Below, piece after piece: positions 27,262-35,241 of a DNA stretch of 64,000 bases. The stretch is from Acetohalobium arabaticum DSM 5501. Its GTDB lineage: Bacteria; Bacillota; Halanaerobiia; Halobacteroidales; Acetohalobiaceae. The stretch spans positions 656,781-720,780 of the forward strand of contig NC_014378.1 of assembly GCF_000144695.1 (NCBI RefSeq), given 5' to 3'. Every line of letters starts with the position of its first letter. The first letter of the stretch is position 1. A program made the translations under genes and the position numbers. The notes under the pieces were generated by a model. It had not been told where the DNA came from. It searched no databases and saw nothing but the letters and a program-made list of their open reading frames with translations.

Positions 27262-27380
27262 ACTAGTGTTGCATAGTTTTTTTATAAAAAATTCCTAAAA
27301 ATAAATTTCCTTTGATTTTATGGATGAGTACTTCAATTACAAAATCCATGAAATCAAAGGAAATGTATAAATGATTAAAT
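27262..27380 (+). mobile_element. decayed left end of an IS4-type element
   Basis: ACTAGTGTTGCAT (27262-27274) matches 12 of 13 bases of the left terminus of the intact element at 54714. Further in, a 20-bp hairpin (27306-27325 with 27344-27363) matches the hairpin that precedes the intact transposase (54765-54821), again followed by an ATG. No transposase frame survives after it. The hairpin may also act as a terminator for the ABC operon. Confidence 0.65.
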
Positions 27381-27479
27381 AGAAAACCATCTCAGAGAGG
27401 AAAATGGCTTAATATAGTGTCTAATTTAATGGGGAACCTCAAAGTGATATATTATCTTTAAAGGATGGTGTTGTGATTC

Positions 27480-28535
27480 ATGGAAAAATTAACTACAAAT
27501 GAAAGGTTGAGAAGATTATTTAAAGGAGATAAAATAGATAGAATACCGATTATACCATCTGCTAGTTTATATGCAGGTAATCTAGCAAAAGTAACATCAA
27601 GGGAGTATTTTTTGAATTATGAAAAGTCCTTTGAAATTAAAAAAATAGCAGCAGAAATATTCGGATATGATGAGAATCCTGAATTTAACTTACCTGGATA
27701 TATTTCCTGGGATTTTGGAGGGGAATTACATATATCTAATAAATTTAACATTGTAGAACCACAAATCATAGAGTATCCTGTAAGTGATAAAAATGATTTA
27801 GATAATTTATTTTTACCAGATTTAGATGAAGCACCAGGGTTTCAAAATAGATTGAACTTTCATAGAATTGCAAGAAAAAACGATTTATCAGTATCTATAT
27901 TTGCTGGTTCCCCATTAGAAGTAGTAGGAAATATAGTTGATATTAATACACTTATAAAATGGTTTTATAAAAAACCTGAAATTGTTCATAGCCTTTTAAA
28001 ATTAGGTGTTGAGTATATTCTTGAATCTGCTGATTATTATATTGATGAGTTTGGTGTCGAAAATTGTATTGCTTTTTCAGCTTATCCATTAGAGTCAAAT
28101 ACTATAATGTCTGAAAAAATGTTTAAGAAATTTTGTTTGCCATATATAATGGAAATATTTGAAAAGTTAATTCAGAAACAAATAAAAAGTTTTGGTATTC
28201 ATTTATGTGGAGATCATAGATTAAATTTAAAATATTTTAAAAATCTTCCATTGCCCGATAGAAGTTTTATTAGTGTAAGTGAAAAAATGGATATTGAACT
28301 TGTTGCACAAATGTTTGGTGACAAACACATTATTGGAGGTAATATTCCTACTTCTTTATTAATAAATGGTACTGCAAATGAGGTTTATAATAAAAGCACT
28401 GCAATTATTAATAAGATGAAAAACTATGCAGGGGGATTTGCTTTAATGCCTTCTTGTAATCTTCCTCCTGTAACTCCTCCATTAAATTTGTATGCAATGA
28501 TTAAAGCGGTCAAAGAAAATGGTATAATTAGATAG
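27480..28535 (+). CDS. URO-D family methyltransferase-like protein (MtaA/CmuA type)
   Basis: A 351-aa uroporphyrinogen decarboxylase-fold protein. It starts TTNERLRRLFKGDKIDRIPI, has FAGSPLEVVGNIVD, and carries a zinc-type site of HLCGDHRLN (about residue 240) and PSCNLPPVTPP (about 330). The His-x-Cys plus late Cys set is seen in corrinoid:CoM-like methyltransferases of this fold and not in true heme-pathway HemE. So it probably moves a methyl group from or to a corrinoid protein; no corrinoid protein is in the window. It lies between a peptide-type transporter and a molybdoenzyme. Confidence 0.8.
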   Translation: MEKLTTNERLRRLFKGDKIDRIPIIPSASLYAGNLAKVTSREYFLNYEKSFEIKKIAAEIFGYDENPEFNLPGYISWDFGGELHISNKFNIVEPQIIEYPVSDKNDLDNLFLPDLDEAPGFQNRLNFHRIARKNDLSVSIFAGSPLEVVGNIVDINTLIKWFYKKPEIVHSLLKLGVEYILESADYYIDEFGVENCIAFSAYPLESNTIMSEKMFKKFCLPYIMEIFEKLIQKQIKSFGIHLCGDHRLNLKYFKNLPLPDRSFISVSEKMDIELVAQMFGDKHIIGGNIPTSLLINGTANEVYNKSTAIINKMKNYAGGFALMPSCNLPPVTPPLNLYAMIKAVKENGIIR

Positions 28536-28602
28536 TTAGTTATTTTTCTAGAATACATGGGTAAAAGAAGAGTAATTTATGATATTTTAAAGGAGTAGAA
28601 AG

Positions 28603-30642
28603 ATGGAAGAAATTATAACTACCTATTGTCGTATGTGTTTAGAAGAATGTTGTATAAATGTTCATATCAAGGACGGAAAAATAATTGATATTAAAGGAAA
28701 TAAAAATCATCCTTGGAATGAAGGAAAGGTCTGTGTAAAAGGTAAAGCAGCAATGGACTGGGTTTATTCTGAAAACAGAATAAAAAAACCATTAAAGAAG
28801 ACTGAAGCTGGTTGGAAAGAAGTATCATTAGAAAAAGCTCTAGATGAAATAGCAGAAAAGATGAAGGGATTAAAAGAAAGATATGGTGCTGAATCTGTTA
28901 GTTTTTGGAAAGGTGAGGCTATAGGGTTTGGACAGCAAGAGGAATATATACGAAGATTTTGTCACGCCTTTGGAACCCCAAATTATTTTTCCTGTGATTC
29001 ATTATGTTTTGCTTCACGCTATATGGGGTATTCTTTAGTTGAAGGTAAGATGTCGACACCTGATTTTCAAAATTCAAATTATATTGTCATTTGGGGAAAT
29101 AATCCGGTAATTACTCATATAAATACAGCAGCTAGAATTAGAAAGGCTAGAAAGAATGGAGCAAAACTTGTTGTTATAGATCCAAGAGAAACAGAAACTG
29201 CTTCGCTTGCAGATTTACATATTCAAATTAATCCGGGGACTGATGGGGCACTTGCATTAGGAATAATAAATTTAATAGTAAAAAATAATTGGTATGATAA
29301 AGAGTTTGTCAGTGAATATACTATTGGATTTGAAAAATTAAAAAATTATGCTAAAAAGTTTTCTCCTGATTATGTTAAAGAAGAAACAGGAGTATCTAAG
29401 GATAGATTATATAGTCTTGCCAGGGATTTTTCTAAACATGCTCCCAAAGCTATAAATCATTCTGGAAATGGTTTAGAACATCATGAAAACGGAGTTAATA
29501 ATATAAGAGCAATTGCTTCTATAGGAGCTCTTTGCGGGTGTATAGATAAAAAAGGAGGCGAACTTTTGTTGGAAGGATTGGAGACTCGATCATTAACATT
29601 GTATGATGAGCTTCCTTTAGAAGATATTCAACCTATTGGAGCACAAAAGTTTCCGCTTCTTTATCAATATCGTAGGGAATGTAATACAATGCTTGGGATG
29701 GAAGCAATTTTAAATGGTGATCCTTATCATATACGAGGAATGATTATAACTGCGGCAAATCCAGCTCTTACAAATCCTAATTCTAATAAAGTTAAGAATT
29801 CCTTGAAGAATTTGGAATTACTAGTAGTAAGAGATTTATTTATGACTGAAACAGCAGAGTTTGCAGATTATGTACTTCCTGCTGCTTCATTTTTTGAAAG
29901 GTCTGAACTTGTGTTGAATTCGAACATTAAAAGGGTTGGACTTAGAAAGGAAATATTTACTTATAAAGACTGTCAGGATGAATATGAATTTTTAGAAAGT
30001 ATAGCAAAGAGAGTTGGAATTAAAGAATATTTTCCCTGGGATAATGAAGATGAGGTAAACAAATGGCTTTTAGAAGGAACAGAAGTATCTTATAAAGATT
30101 TAAAAGAAGCAGAATTAGGAGTTAAATACGGAGATATTAAATATAGAAAATATAAAGAACAGCCCTTTAACACTCTTTCCGGTAAAATTGAGTTTGCAGC
30201 TAGACATTTAAAGAATATGGGATTTAGTGCACTTCCTAAATATAAGCTTCCTTCATATGCTGGTGCTTTGAAACAGGAGTATCCATATGTTCTGATTACT
30301 GGAGCAAGAAAGATGTATCATGTGCATTCAAGAAATGGGACTATGCCTGATTACTTAAAGGACAAAGTACGACCGGAAGTTGAGATTCATCCAAAAGATG
30401 GAAAGAAGTTAGGAGTCAAAGATGGGGATATAGTAGAATTAAGTAGTAAAATAGGAAGTATAGAAATTTCTGCAAAAATTGTTGGCGAGGAAGATATAAT
30501 GCCGAAAGTTTTACAGATTACTCATGGCTGGAGAAATTTTAATGTTAATGAAATTACGGATGATTTTATGAATGATCCGCTTAGCGGATTTCCTGCGGTA
30601 AGGTCTTTGCCAGTAAAGGTTAAAAAAGTGAAAGGAAATTAA
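28603..30642 (+). CDS. molybdopterin oxidoreductase with N-terminal [4Fe-4S] domain
   Basis: A 679-aa member of the DMSO reductase family. An N-terminal Fe-S motif reads CRMCLEEC with a fourth Cys in GKVCVKGKA. The pterin-binding body has IVIWGNNPVITH, VVIDPRETETASLAD and INPGTDGALALG; the C-terminal molydop_binding domain starts at about residue 565 (YVLITGARKMYHVHSRN, EVEIHPKDGKKLGVKDGD). A Cys at SCDSLCFASR is a plausible Mo/W ligand. No Tat signal is present, so it is cytoplasmic. The substrate is unknown. There is no partner Fe-S subunit or membrane anchor beside it. Confidence 0.88.
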   Translation: MEEIITTYCRMCLEECCINVHIKDGKIIDIKGNKNHPWNEGKVCVKGKAAMDWVYSENRIKKPLKKTEAGWKEVSLEKALDEIAEKMKGLKERYGAESVSFWKGEAIGFGQQEEYIRRFCHAFGTPNYFSCDSLCFASRYMGYSLVEGKMSTPDFQNSNYIVIWGNNPVITHINTAARIRKARKNGAKLVVIDPRETETASLADLHIQINPGTDGALALGIINLIVKNNWYDKEFVSEYTIGFEKLKNYAKKFSPDYVKEETGVSKDRLYSLARDFSKHAPKAINHSGNGLEHHENGVNNIRAIASIGALCGCIDKKGGELLLEGLETRSLTLYDELPLEDIQPIGAQKFPLLYQYRRECNTMLGMEAILNGDPYHIRGMIITAANPALTNPNSNKVKNSLKNLELLVVRDLFMTETAEFADYVLPAASFFERSELVLNSNIKRVGLRKEIFTYKDCQDEYEFLESIAKRVGIKEYFPWDNEDEVNKWLLEGTEVSYKDLKEAELGVKYGDIKYRKYKEQPFNTLSGKIEFAARHLKNMGFSALPKYKLPSYAGALKQEYPYVLITGARKMYHVHSRNGTMPDYLKDKVRPEVEIHPKDGKKLGVKDGDIVELSSKIGSIEISAKIVGEEDIMPKVLQITHGWRNFNVNEITDDFMNDPLSGFPAVRSLPVKVKKVKGN

Positions 30643-30726
30643 TTATATTAATTTTAAAATTTATAGAGGTGAGGTTATTCAACAACCTATATAACTACAT
30701 AATTAAGAATTAATTTCTTCATACTA

Positions 30727-30755
30727 TTGACAAGAGCTAAAAAAGTTGTTATAAT
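30727..30755 (+). promoter_or_regulatory. consensus sigma-A promoter of the ilvBN T-box operon
   Basis: TTGACA (30727-30732), a 17-base spacer and a perfect TATAAT (30750-30755), placed directly before the T-box leader. Confidence 0.88.
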
Positions 30756-30764
30756 CTTCTTTAA

Positions 30765-31116
30765 ATAATCAAATAAAATCAAAGGTGATGATAGGGAGGG
30801 AAATAATCACTTCTGGATTACAGAGAATCGGGGTAGCTGAGAACCGATGTCCAAAAGGATTATTTTTGTAGCCCTTGAACTGTGAAATTAAAAGGATCAT
30901 TGGATTTGAGTAGATTTCGCCGGCTTCCTGGTCTTTCAGGAAAATGACATCCGTTATCATGTGTTGAAGTATGGGGGATACCTGTCTTCAGGTATGCTAG
31001 TACTTATTGAGGCTGCTATCGTAAGGTAGTAGCAAACTTGAGTGGTACCGCGTGAGTAAAACCTCTCGTCTCAGTTAATGGAATCATCCATTAATTGGGA
31101 CGAGAGGTTTTTTATT
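30765..31116 (+). promoter_or_regulatory. T-box leader of ilvBN with terminator
   Basis: A T-box riboswitch leader. The Stem I distal part AGAGAATCGGGG...GAGAACCGATG lies at about 30820-30850, and the T-box core GTGGTACCGCG at about 31042-31052. The terminator is a long hairpin, ACCTCTCGTC (31061-31070) with GACGAGAGGT, followed by a T run at 31108-31116. Uncharged tRNA pairing favours the antiterminator. The downstream product suggests a branched-chain tRNA (Ile, Val or Leu); I could not assign the specifier codon with confidence. Confidence 0.9.
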
Positions 31117-31155
31117 TTAATTAAAAAATTAATTTTATAATGAGGAGTGAGTAGA

Positions 31156-32889
31156 ATGGAGAAGTTAACTGGTGCTGAAATTGTTGTTGAGTCGTTTTAT
31201 GAAGAAGATGTGGAGGTTATTTTTGGTTATCCCGGGGCTGCAGTAATTCCTATCTATGATGTGTTGTATGATTCTGATTTGGAACATATTCTGGTCCATC
31301 ACGAGCAGGGAGGAGTCCACGCCGCCGATGGATATGCTCGTTCCACAGGTAAGGTAGGCGTCTGTCTTGCTACTTCTGGGCCGGGAGCAACTAATTTAGT
31401 TACTGGTCTGGCAACGGCTTATATGGATTCGGTACCGCTGGTAGCTATCACTGGTCAGGTGCCTCAATCGATGATCGGTACTGATTCGTTTCAAGAAGCT
31501 GATATTACTGGTATTACTCTGCCGATTACTAAACATAATTATTTAGTTCAGGATACCAAAGAGCTACCTCGAATTTTTAAGGAGGCCTTCCATATTGCCC
31601 GTACTGGCAGACCCGGTCCTGTTCTAATCGATATCACTAAAGATGTTTTAATGGATGAGGCTGAAGTTGATTATCCAAAAGAGGTGGAGCTACCAGGATA
31701 TAATCCCACATATCAAGGCCATGAACTCCAGATTAAGGAGGCTGCCCAAGAGATTAATGCTGCTCAGAAACCGGTGATCTATGCTGGAGGAGGAGTTATT
31801 ATCTCCGATGCTAGTTCTGAATTAAGAAAGTTGGCTCAGAAAGCTTCAATTCCAACAACTACAACGTTAACCGGTCTGGGAGCTATTGATGAACGGAATG
31901 AATTAAGCTTGGGAATGTTAGGCATGCATGGAACTGTTGAGGCTAATATGGCTATTTCCAATGCTGATTTAGTTATAGCCATCGGAGCCCGATTCGATGA
32001 CCGGGCGACAGGTGAGATGGACGGCTTTGCACCGGAGGCTAAAGTTATTCATATCGATATTGATCCGGCTGAAGTAGGAAAGAGGGCTCCGGTTGATATA
32101 CCGGTTGTAGGCGATGTCAAAGAGGTATTGACTGACTTACTTTCGTTAGTGGAAGAAAAAGAGACAGGCAGCTGGCAGGAGAAGATAGAGCAGTGGAAGA
32201 GAAGAGATGAAGATAATCAGGATTTAGAAGATGATAAGTTAACCCCCCGGCAGATTATTGAAGAGATAGATGATCTGACAGAGGGAGAGGCTCTAATTAC
32301 TACGGAAGTTGGTCAGCATCAGATGTGGACTGCTCAATTTTATAACTTTTCTAAGCCGCGTAGCTTCATCACTTCCGGCGGTTTAGGAACGATGGGTTAT
32401 GGATTTCCTGCTGCTGGCGGTGTCCAGATTGGTAATCCGGAGGAGACGGTCTTTGTTCTGGCAGGCGACGGGAGCTTTCAGATGAACCAACAGGAGTTGG
32501 CGACAGTTGTTAAGAATAAACTGCCGATTAATATTGTGATCTTTAATAATCAGTATCTGGGCATGGTAAGACAGTGGCAGGAGTTATTCAGTGATAAGAG
32601 ATATGCTGCAACCTGTTTAGGAAAAATGACTGACTGTCCTCCGAACTGTTCTTCGCCTGGTGAGGACTGTCCAGAGATGGTTCCTGACTTTGTTAAGTTA
32701 GCAGCATCCTACGGTATTGAGGGCCGAAGAATTACTAAGAAAGAAGAGATTAGACCTGCTCTGCAGGAAGCAATCGAGAGCGACGAACCTTATTTATTAG
32801 ATTTTATTATTGAAGAGGAAGAGAATGTATTTCCGATGGTACCTGCAGGTGGAAGTCTTGATCAGATGATTCTAAAGGAGGATGTGTAA
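31156..32889 (+). CDS. ilvB: acetolactate synthase, large subunit
   Basis: A 577-aa ThDP enzyme: GYPGAAVIPIYD, the catalytic Glu in LVHHEQGG, GPGATNLVTGLATAYMDS, and the ThDP motif GDGSFQMNQQEL with NNQYLGMVRQWQ. It condenses pyruvate (and 2-ketobutyrate) in branched-chain synthesis. The ATG at 31156 sits 8 bases after GAGGAG; the in-frame GTG at 31147 overlaps that site and was rejected. Odd feature: near residue 490, a cysteine-rich insertion CLGKMTDCPPNCSSPGEDC (four Cys) replaces the short loop of classical enzymes. Confidence 0.94.
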   Translation: MEKLTGAEIVVESFYEEDVEVIFGYPGAAVIPIYDVLYDSDLEHILVHHEQGGVHAADGYARSTGKVGVCLATSGPGATNLVTGLATAYMDSVPLVAITGQVPQSMIGTDSFQEADITGITLPITKHNYLVQDTKELPRIFKEAFHIARTGRPGPVLIDITKDVLMDEAEVDYPKEVELPGYNPTYQGHELQIKEAAQEINAAQKPVIYAGGGVIISDASSELRKLAQKASIPTTTTLTGLGAIDERNELSLGMLGMHGTVEANMAISNADLVIAIGARFDDRATGEMDGFAPEAKVIHIDIDPAEVGKRAPVDIPVVGDVKEVLTDLLSLVEEKETGSWQEKIEQWKRRDEDNQDLEDDKLTPRQIIEEIDDLTEGEALITTEVGQHQMWTAQFYNFSKPRSFITSGGLGTMGYGFPAAGGVQIGNPEETVFVLAGDGSFQMNQQELATVVKNKLPINIVIFNNQYLGMVRQWQELFSDKRYAATCLGKMTDCPPNCSSPGEDCPEMVPDFVKLAASYGIEGRRITKKEEIRPALQEAIESDEPYLLDFIIEEEENVFPMVPAGGSLDQMILKEDV

Positions 32890-32890
32890 A

Positions 32891-33370
32891 ATGAAGCATA
32901 CTCTATCAGTAACAGTAGCCAATGAAGCCGGTGTTTTAGTTAGAATTGCCGGTTTGTTTAGCAGGCGGGGATTTAATATTAATAGTTTAGCAGTAGGTAA
33001 GACGGAATCTGATGATATTTCTAGAATTACTCTAGTTGTTGAGGGTACTGATGAGACTTTAGAACAGGTAGTTAAGCAGCTTAATAAATTAATTGTTGTT
33101 CATAAGATAAGTGATCTGACTAATGTTTCAGCTATTGACAGGGGGTTAGCGCTGATTAAGGTTAAGGCTGATATTGATGATCGTTCGGAAGTTATGCAGA
33201 TTGTGAATACCTTTAGAGGTAAGGTTGTTGATGTAGCACAGGACTCAGTTACTATCGAAATTACCGGTGAGAAAGAGAAGATTAATGCTTTAGAGGATTT
33301 ATTACGGCCCTTTGGTATTTTAGAATTAGTAAGAACCGGTCAGATTGCTCTGGCAAGGGGAAAGAAATAA
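32891..33370 (+). CDS. ilvN: acetolactate synthase, regulatory small subunit
   Basis: A 159-aa IlvN with N-terminal ACT domain (TLSVTVANEAGVLVRIAGLF, RRGFNINSLAVG) and the C-terminal regulatory domain (ALIKVKADIDDRSEVMQIV, RPFGILELVRTGQIALARG). It activates IlvB and confers valine feedback. The ATG at 32891 has AAGGAGG 7-8 bases upstream; the ATG at 32882 lies on that site. Both genes end here: ilvC and the leu genes are not adjacent. Confidence 0.94.
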   Translation: MKHTLSVTVANEAGVLVRIAGLFSRRGFNINSLAVGKTESDDISRITLVVEGTDETLEQVVKQLNKLIVVHKISDLTNVSAIDRGLALIKVKADIDDRSEVMQIVNTFRGKVVDVAQDSVTIEITGEKEKINALEDLLRPFGILELVRTGQIALARGKK

Positions 33371-33390
33371 TTGAAGAGAAGGCTGATTAA

Positions 33391-33422
33391 GACCGCGGAT
33401 AACTCTGCGGTCTTTCTATTTT
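33391..33422 (+). terminator. rho-independent terminator after ilvN
   Basis: GACCGC-ggataactct-GCGGTC hairpin followed by TTTCTATTTT. Confidence 0.82.
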
Positions 33423-33475
33423 GAGGCAGGTAGAATCGGCCTATCTGCGGTATAATAATATATGGAGGGATAAGA

Positions 33476-34207
33476 ATGACTGCAGAGATTGATATTTATC
33501 ATTTATACCACAGTGGTATCTGTATTAAGACAGAGAATTACTGTCTGGTCTTTGATTACTGTAATGATCAGCCAGCAGGAGAGGAAAAAAGAATTGAGAA
33601 TGGCGTTTTGACTACTGAAGAGTTGGCCGAACAAGAGAAGGGATTAGTCTTTGTTACTCATAACCACGGGGATCACTTTAATCCTGTAATTTTTGACTGG
33701 GCAGAAGAGTTAGATACTATAGAGTATATATTAAGTAATGATGTGCAGGTACAAGATCAAGAGAACCGACATAAAGTAGGTAAGTATCAGGAACTTAAGT
33801 TGGATGATGTTTATATTGAGACCTACGGTACGACGGACCAGGGAGTTTCGTTTTATGTGGAAGTGGACGGCTTTAATATCTTCCATTCTGGTGATCTCAA
33901 CTGGTGGCACTGGAAGAAGTTTACGCTGGAGGAGCGAAAACAGGAGGAAGTGGAGTTTAAGCAGGAACTGGACAGACTAGAAGGTAAGGAGATTGATATT
34001 GCCTGTGTGCCAGTGGATCATAGGTTAGAAGAGCATTACTATTTAGCTGGGCGCTACTTTGCAGAAACTATTGAGCCGGAGATGATTGTACCGATTCACT
34101 TTCGGGATAATTATTATATAACCAGTGACTTTGTGGATGAGATTGCTGATTTACCAGTTAACGCTGTAGAGATAACAGAAAGAGGTCAAAAAATCATATT
34201 TAATTAA
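33476..34207 (+). CDS. MBL-fold metal-dependent hydrolase (UlaG-like)
   Basis: A 243-aa metallo-beta-lactamase-fold protein. The metal motif is VTHNHGDHFNP (HxHxDH), with NIFHSGDLNWWHW and a late His in VPIHFRDNYY. The fold is right for an UlaG/YycJ-like hydrolase but no substrate can be named. It converges with lplA on the opposite strand, the two stop codons overlapping. Confidence 0.85.
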   Translation: MTAEIDIYHLYHSGICIKTENYCLVFDYCNDQPAGEEKRIENGVLTTEELAEQEKGLVFVTHNHGDHFNPVIFDWAEELDTIEYILSNDVQVQDQENRHKVGKYQELKLDDVYIETYGTTDQGVSFYVEVDGFNIFHSGDLNWWHWKKFTLEERKQEEVEFKQELDRLEGKEIDIACVPVDHRLEEHYYLAGRYFAETIEPEMIVPIHFRDNYYITSDFVDEIADLPVNAVEITERGQKIIFN

Positions 34208-35241
34208 AAAATCACTTCTTCTAACTCGGATTTAAACCAGGTAATGAATTCTTTAGCTAATTGATTTTCATTTATTTTAGTGGGAAACTGATAATTAGCA
34301 AAAACATCTTCTACAGTCGCTAATATTACTTTTAACTTAAAGGGGCGTTCCTCTAGAGCTACTGAAATTTGTTCAATTAAGTCGCTATACATGGCATCAG
34401 AATAAATAGTTGCTTGTTCAATATAACCATTAGCTAACTTTAAATTTATTTCGACTTCTCCCCAGGTAAAGTGATTATCGATAGAAATATCACAGTCAGG
34501 AGTAGCTCCAAACCGCCAGTCCCAGTCAGAATATTTATCGTATAGTTCCTGTAGTTTCTCTTCTGTTGGGTCTATATTTATCTCAGTTAGCGGTTGCTCC
34601 TGATTGTAGCTTTCTTGAAAACTAGCCTGAATACTATCTTTAACTTGAGCTACTGTTAGGTTATTATCTATATCTGTTAAATTCATTACTCGAGATTTAA
34701 CTGAATCAATTCCCTTTGATTTAATCTTCTCGGAGGAAACCTTTAGATAAGAAGTTAGTTTATCGAGGTCAGTATCTACTAATACTGTTCCATGGATATA
34801 AGCTCCTTTAGTTCCATAATAAAAAGCATTACCAGAAATCTTTTTTCCGCAACAGACTATATCATTTCGTCCAGAAAATTCAGCTTCTATACCTAAATTA
34901 TTAAGGGCCCTTACAATTACAATTAGTTGTTCTTCCAGGTTATAAAATTTTTTCTTCATTAATAATGTGTAGTTTAGATTACCCAAATCATGAAATACTG
35001 CTCCTCCTCCGGATAATCTCCGGGCCAGCTTTCCACCGGCCCGCCTTAAGTCTTCAATATGGCATTCTTGCCATGCATTCTGATTGCGTCCAATTACTAC
35101 AGTGTTATCATTCTGCCAGAGATAGAGAATTATATCCTGCTTACCAATATGTTTTATCAAATATTCTTCTACGGCTAAATTATACCAAGGATTATAACTG
35201 GTACCAAACACTAGCTTTGAATTCAAAGCTTTATTCGTCAT
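34204..35241 (-). CDS. lplA: lipoate-protein ligase
   Basis: A 345-aa LplA-type ligase (after ATG at 35241). It contains WYNLAVEEYL, NTVVIGRNQNAWQEC, the RRLSGGGAVFHDLGNLNYT lipoyl-AMP loop and GNAFYYGTKGAYIHGTVLVD with the reactive Lys region, then a C-terminal accessory domain. It activates free lipoate and attaches it to lipoyl domains. It follows the double-lipoyl dihydrolipoamide dehydrogenase gene and overlaps its stop, so its first substrate may be that protein. An upstream in-frame GTG at 35253 was rejected because the AAGGTG site fits the ATG. Confidence 0.9.
   Translation of the reverse strand: MTNKALNSKLVFGTSYNPWYNLAVEEYLIKHIGKQDIILYLWQNDNTVVIGRNQNAWQECHIEDLRRAGGKLARRLSGGGAVFHDLGNLNYTLLMKKKFYNLEEQLIVIVRALNNLGIEAEFSGRNDIVCCGKKISGNAFYYGTKGAYIHGTVLVDTDLDKLTSYLKVSSEKIKSKGIDSVKSRVMNLTDIDNNLTVAQVKDSIQASFQESYNQEQPLTEINIDPTEEKLQELYDKYSDWDWRFGATPDCDISIDNHFTWGEVEINLKLANGYIEQATIYSDAMYSDLIEQISVALEERPFKLKVILATVEDVFANYQFPTKINENQLAKEFITWFKSELEEVIF

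Noticed and set aside
27480-28535. Heme-pathway uroporphyrinogen decarboxylase HemE
   Set aside because: The HxCGD plus late Cys set and the missing heme genes fit corrinoid-linked methyltransferases better.
20697-30689. TTATTCAACAACCTA at 20697 and 30675 as IS ends
   Set aside because: Only 15 bp shared, no other terminal features, no target duplication.
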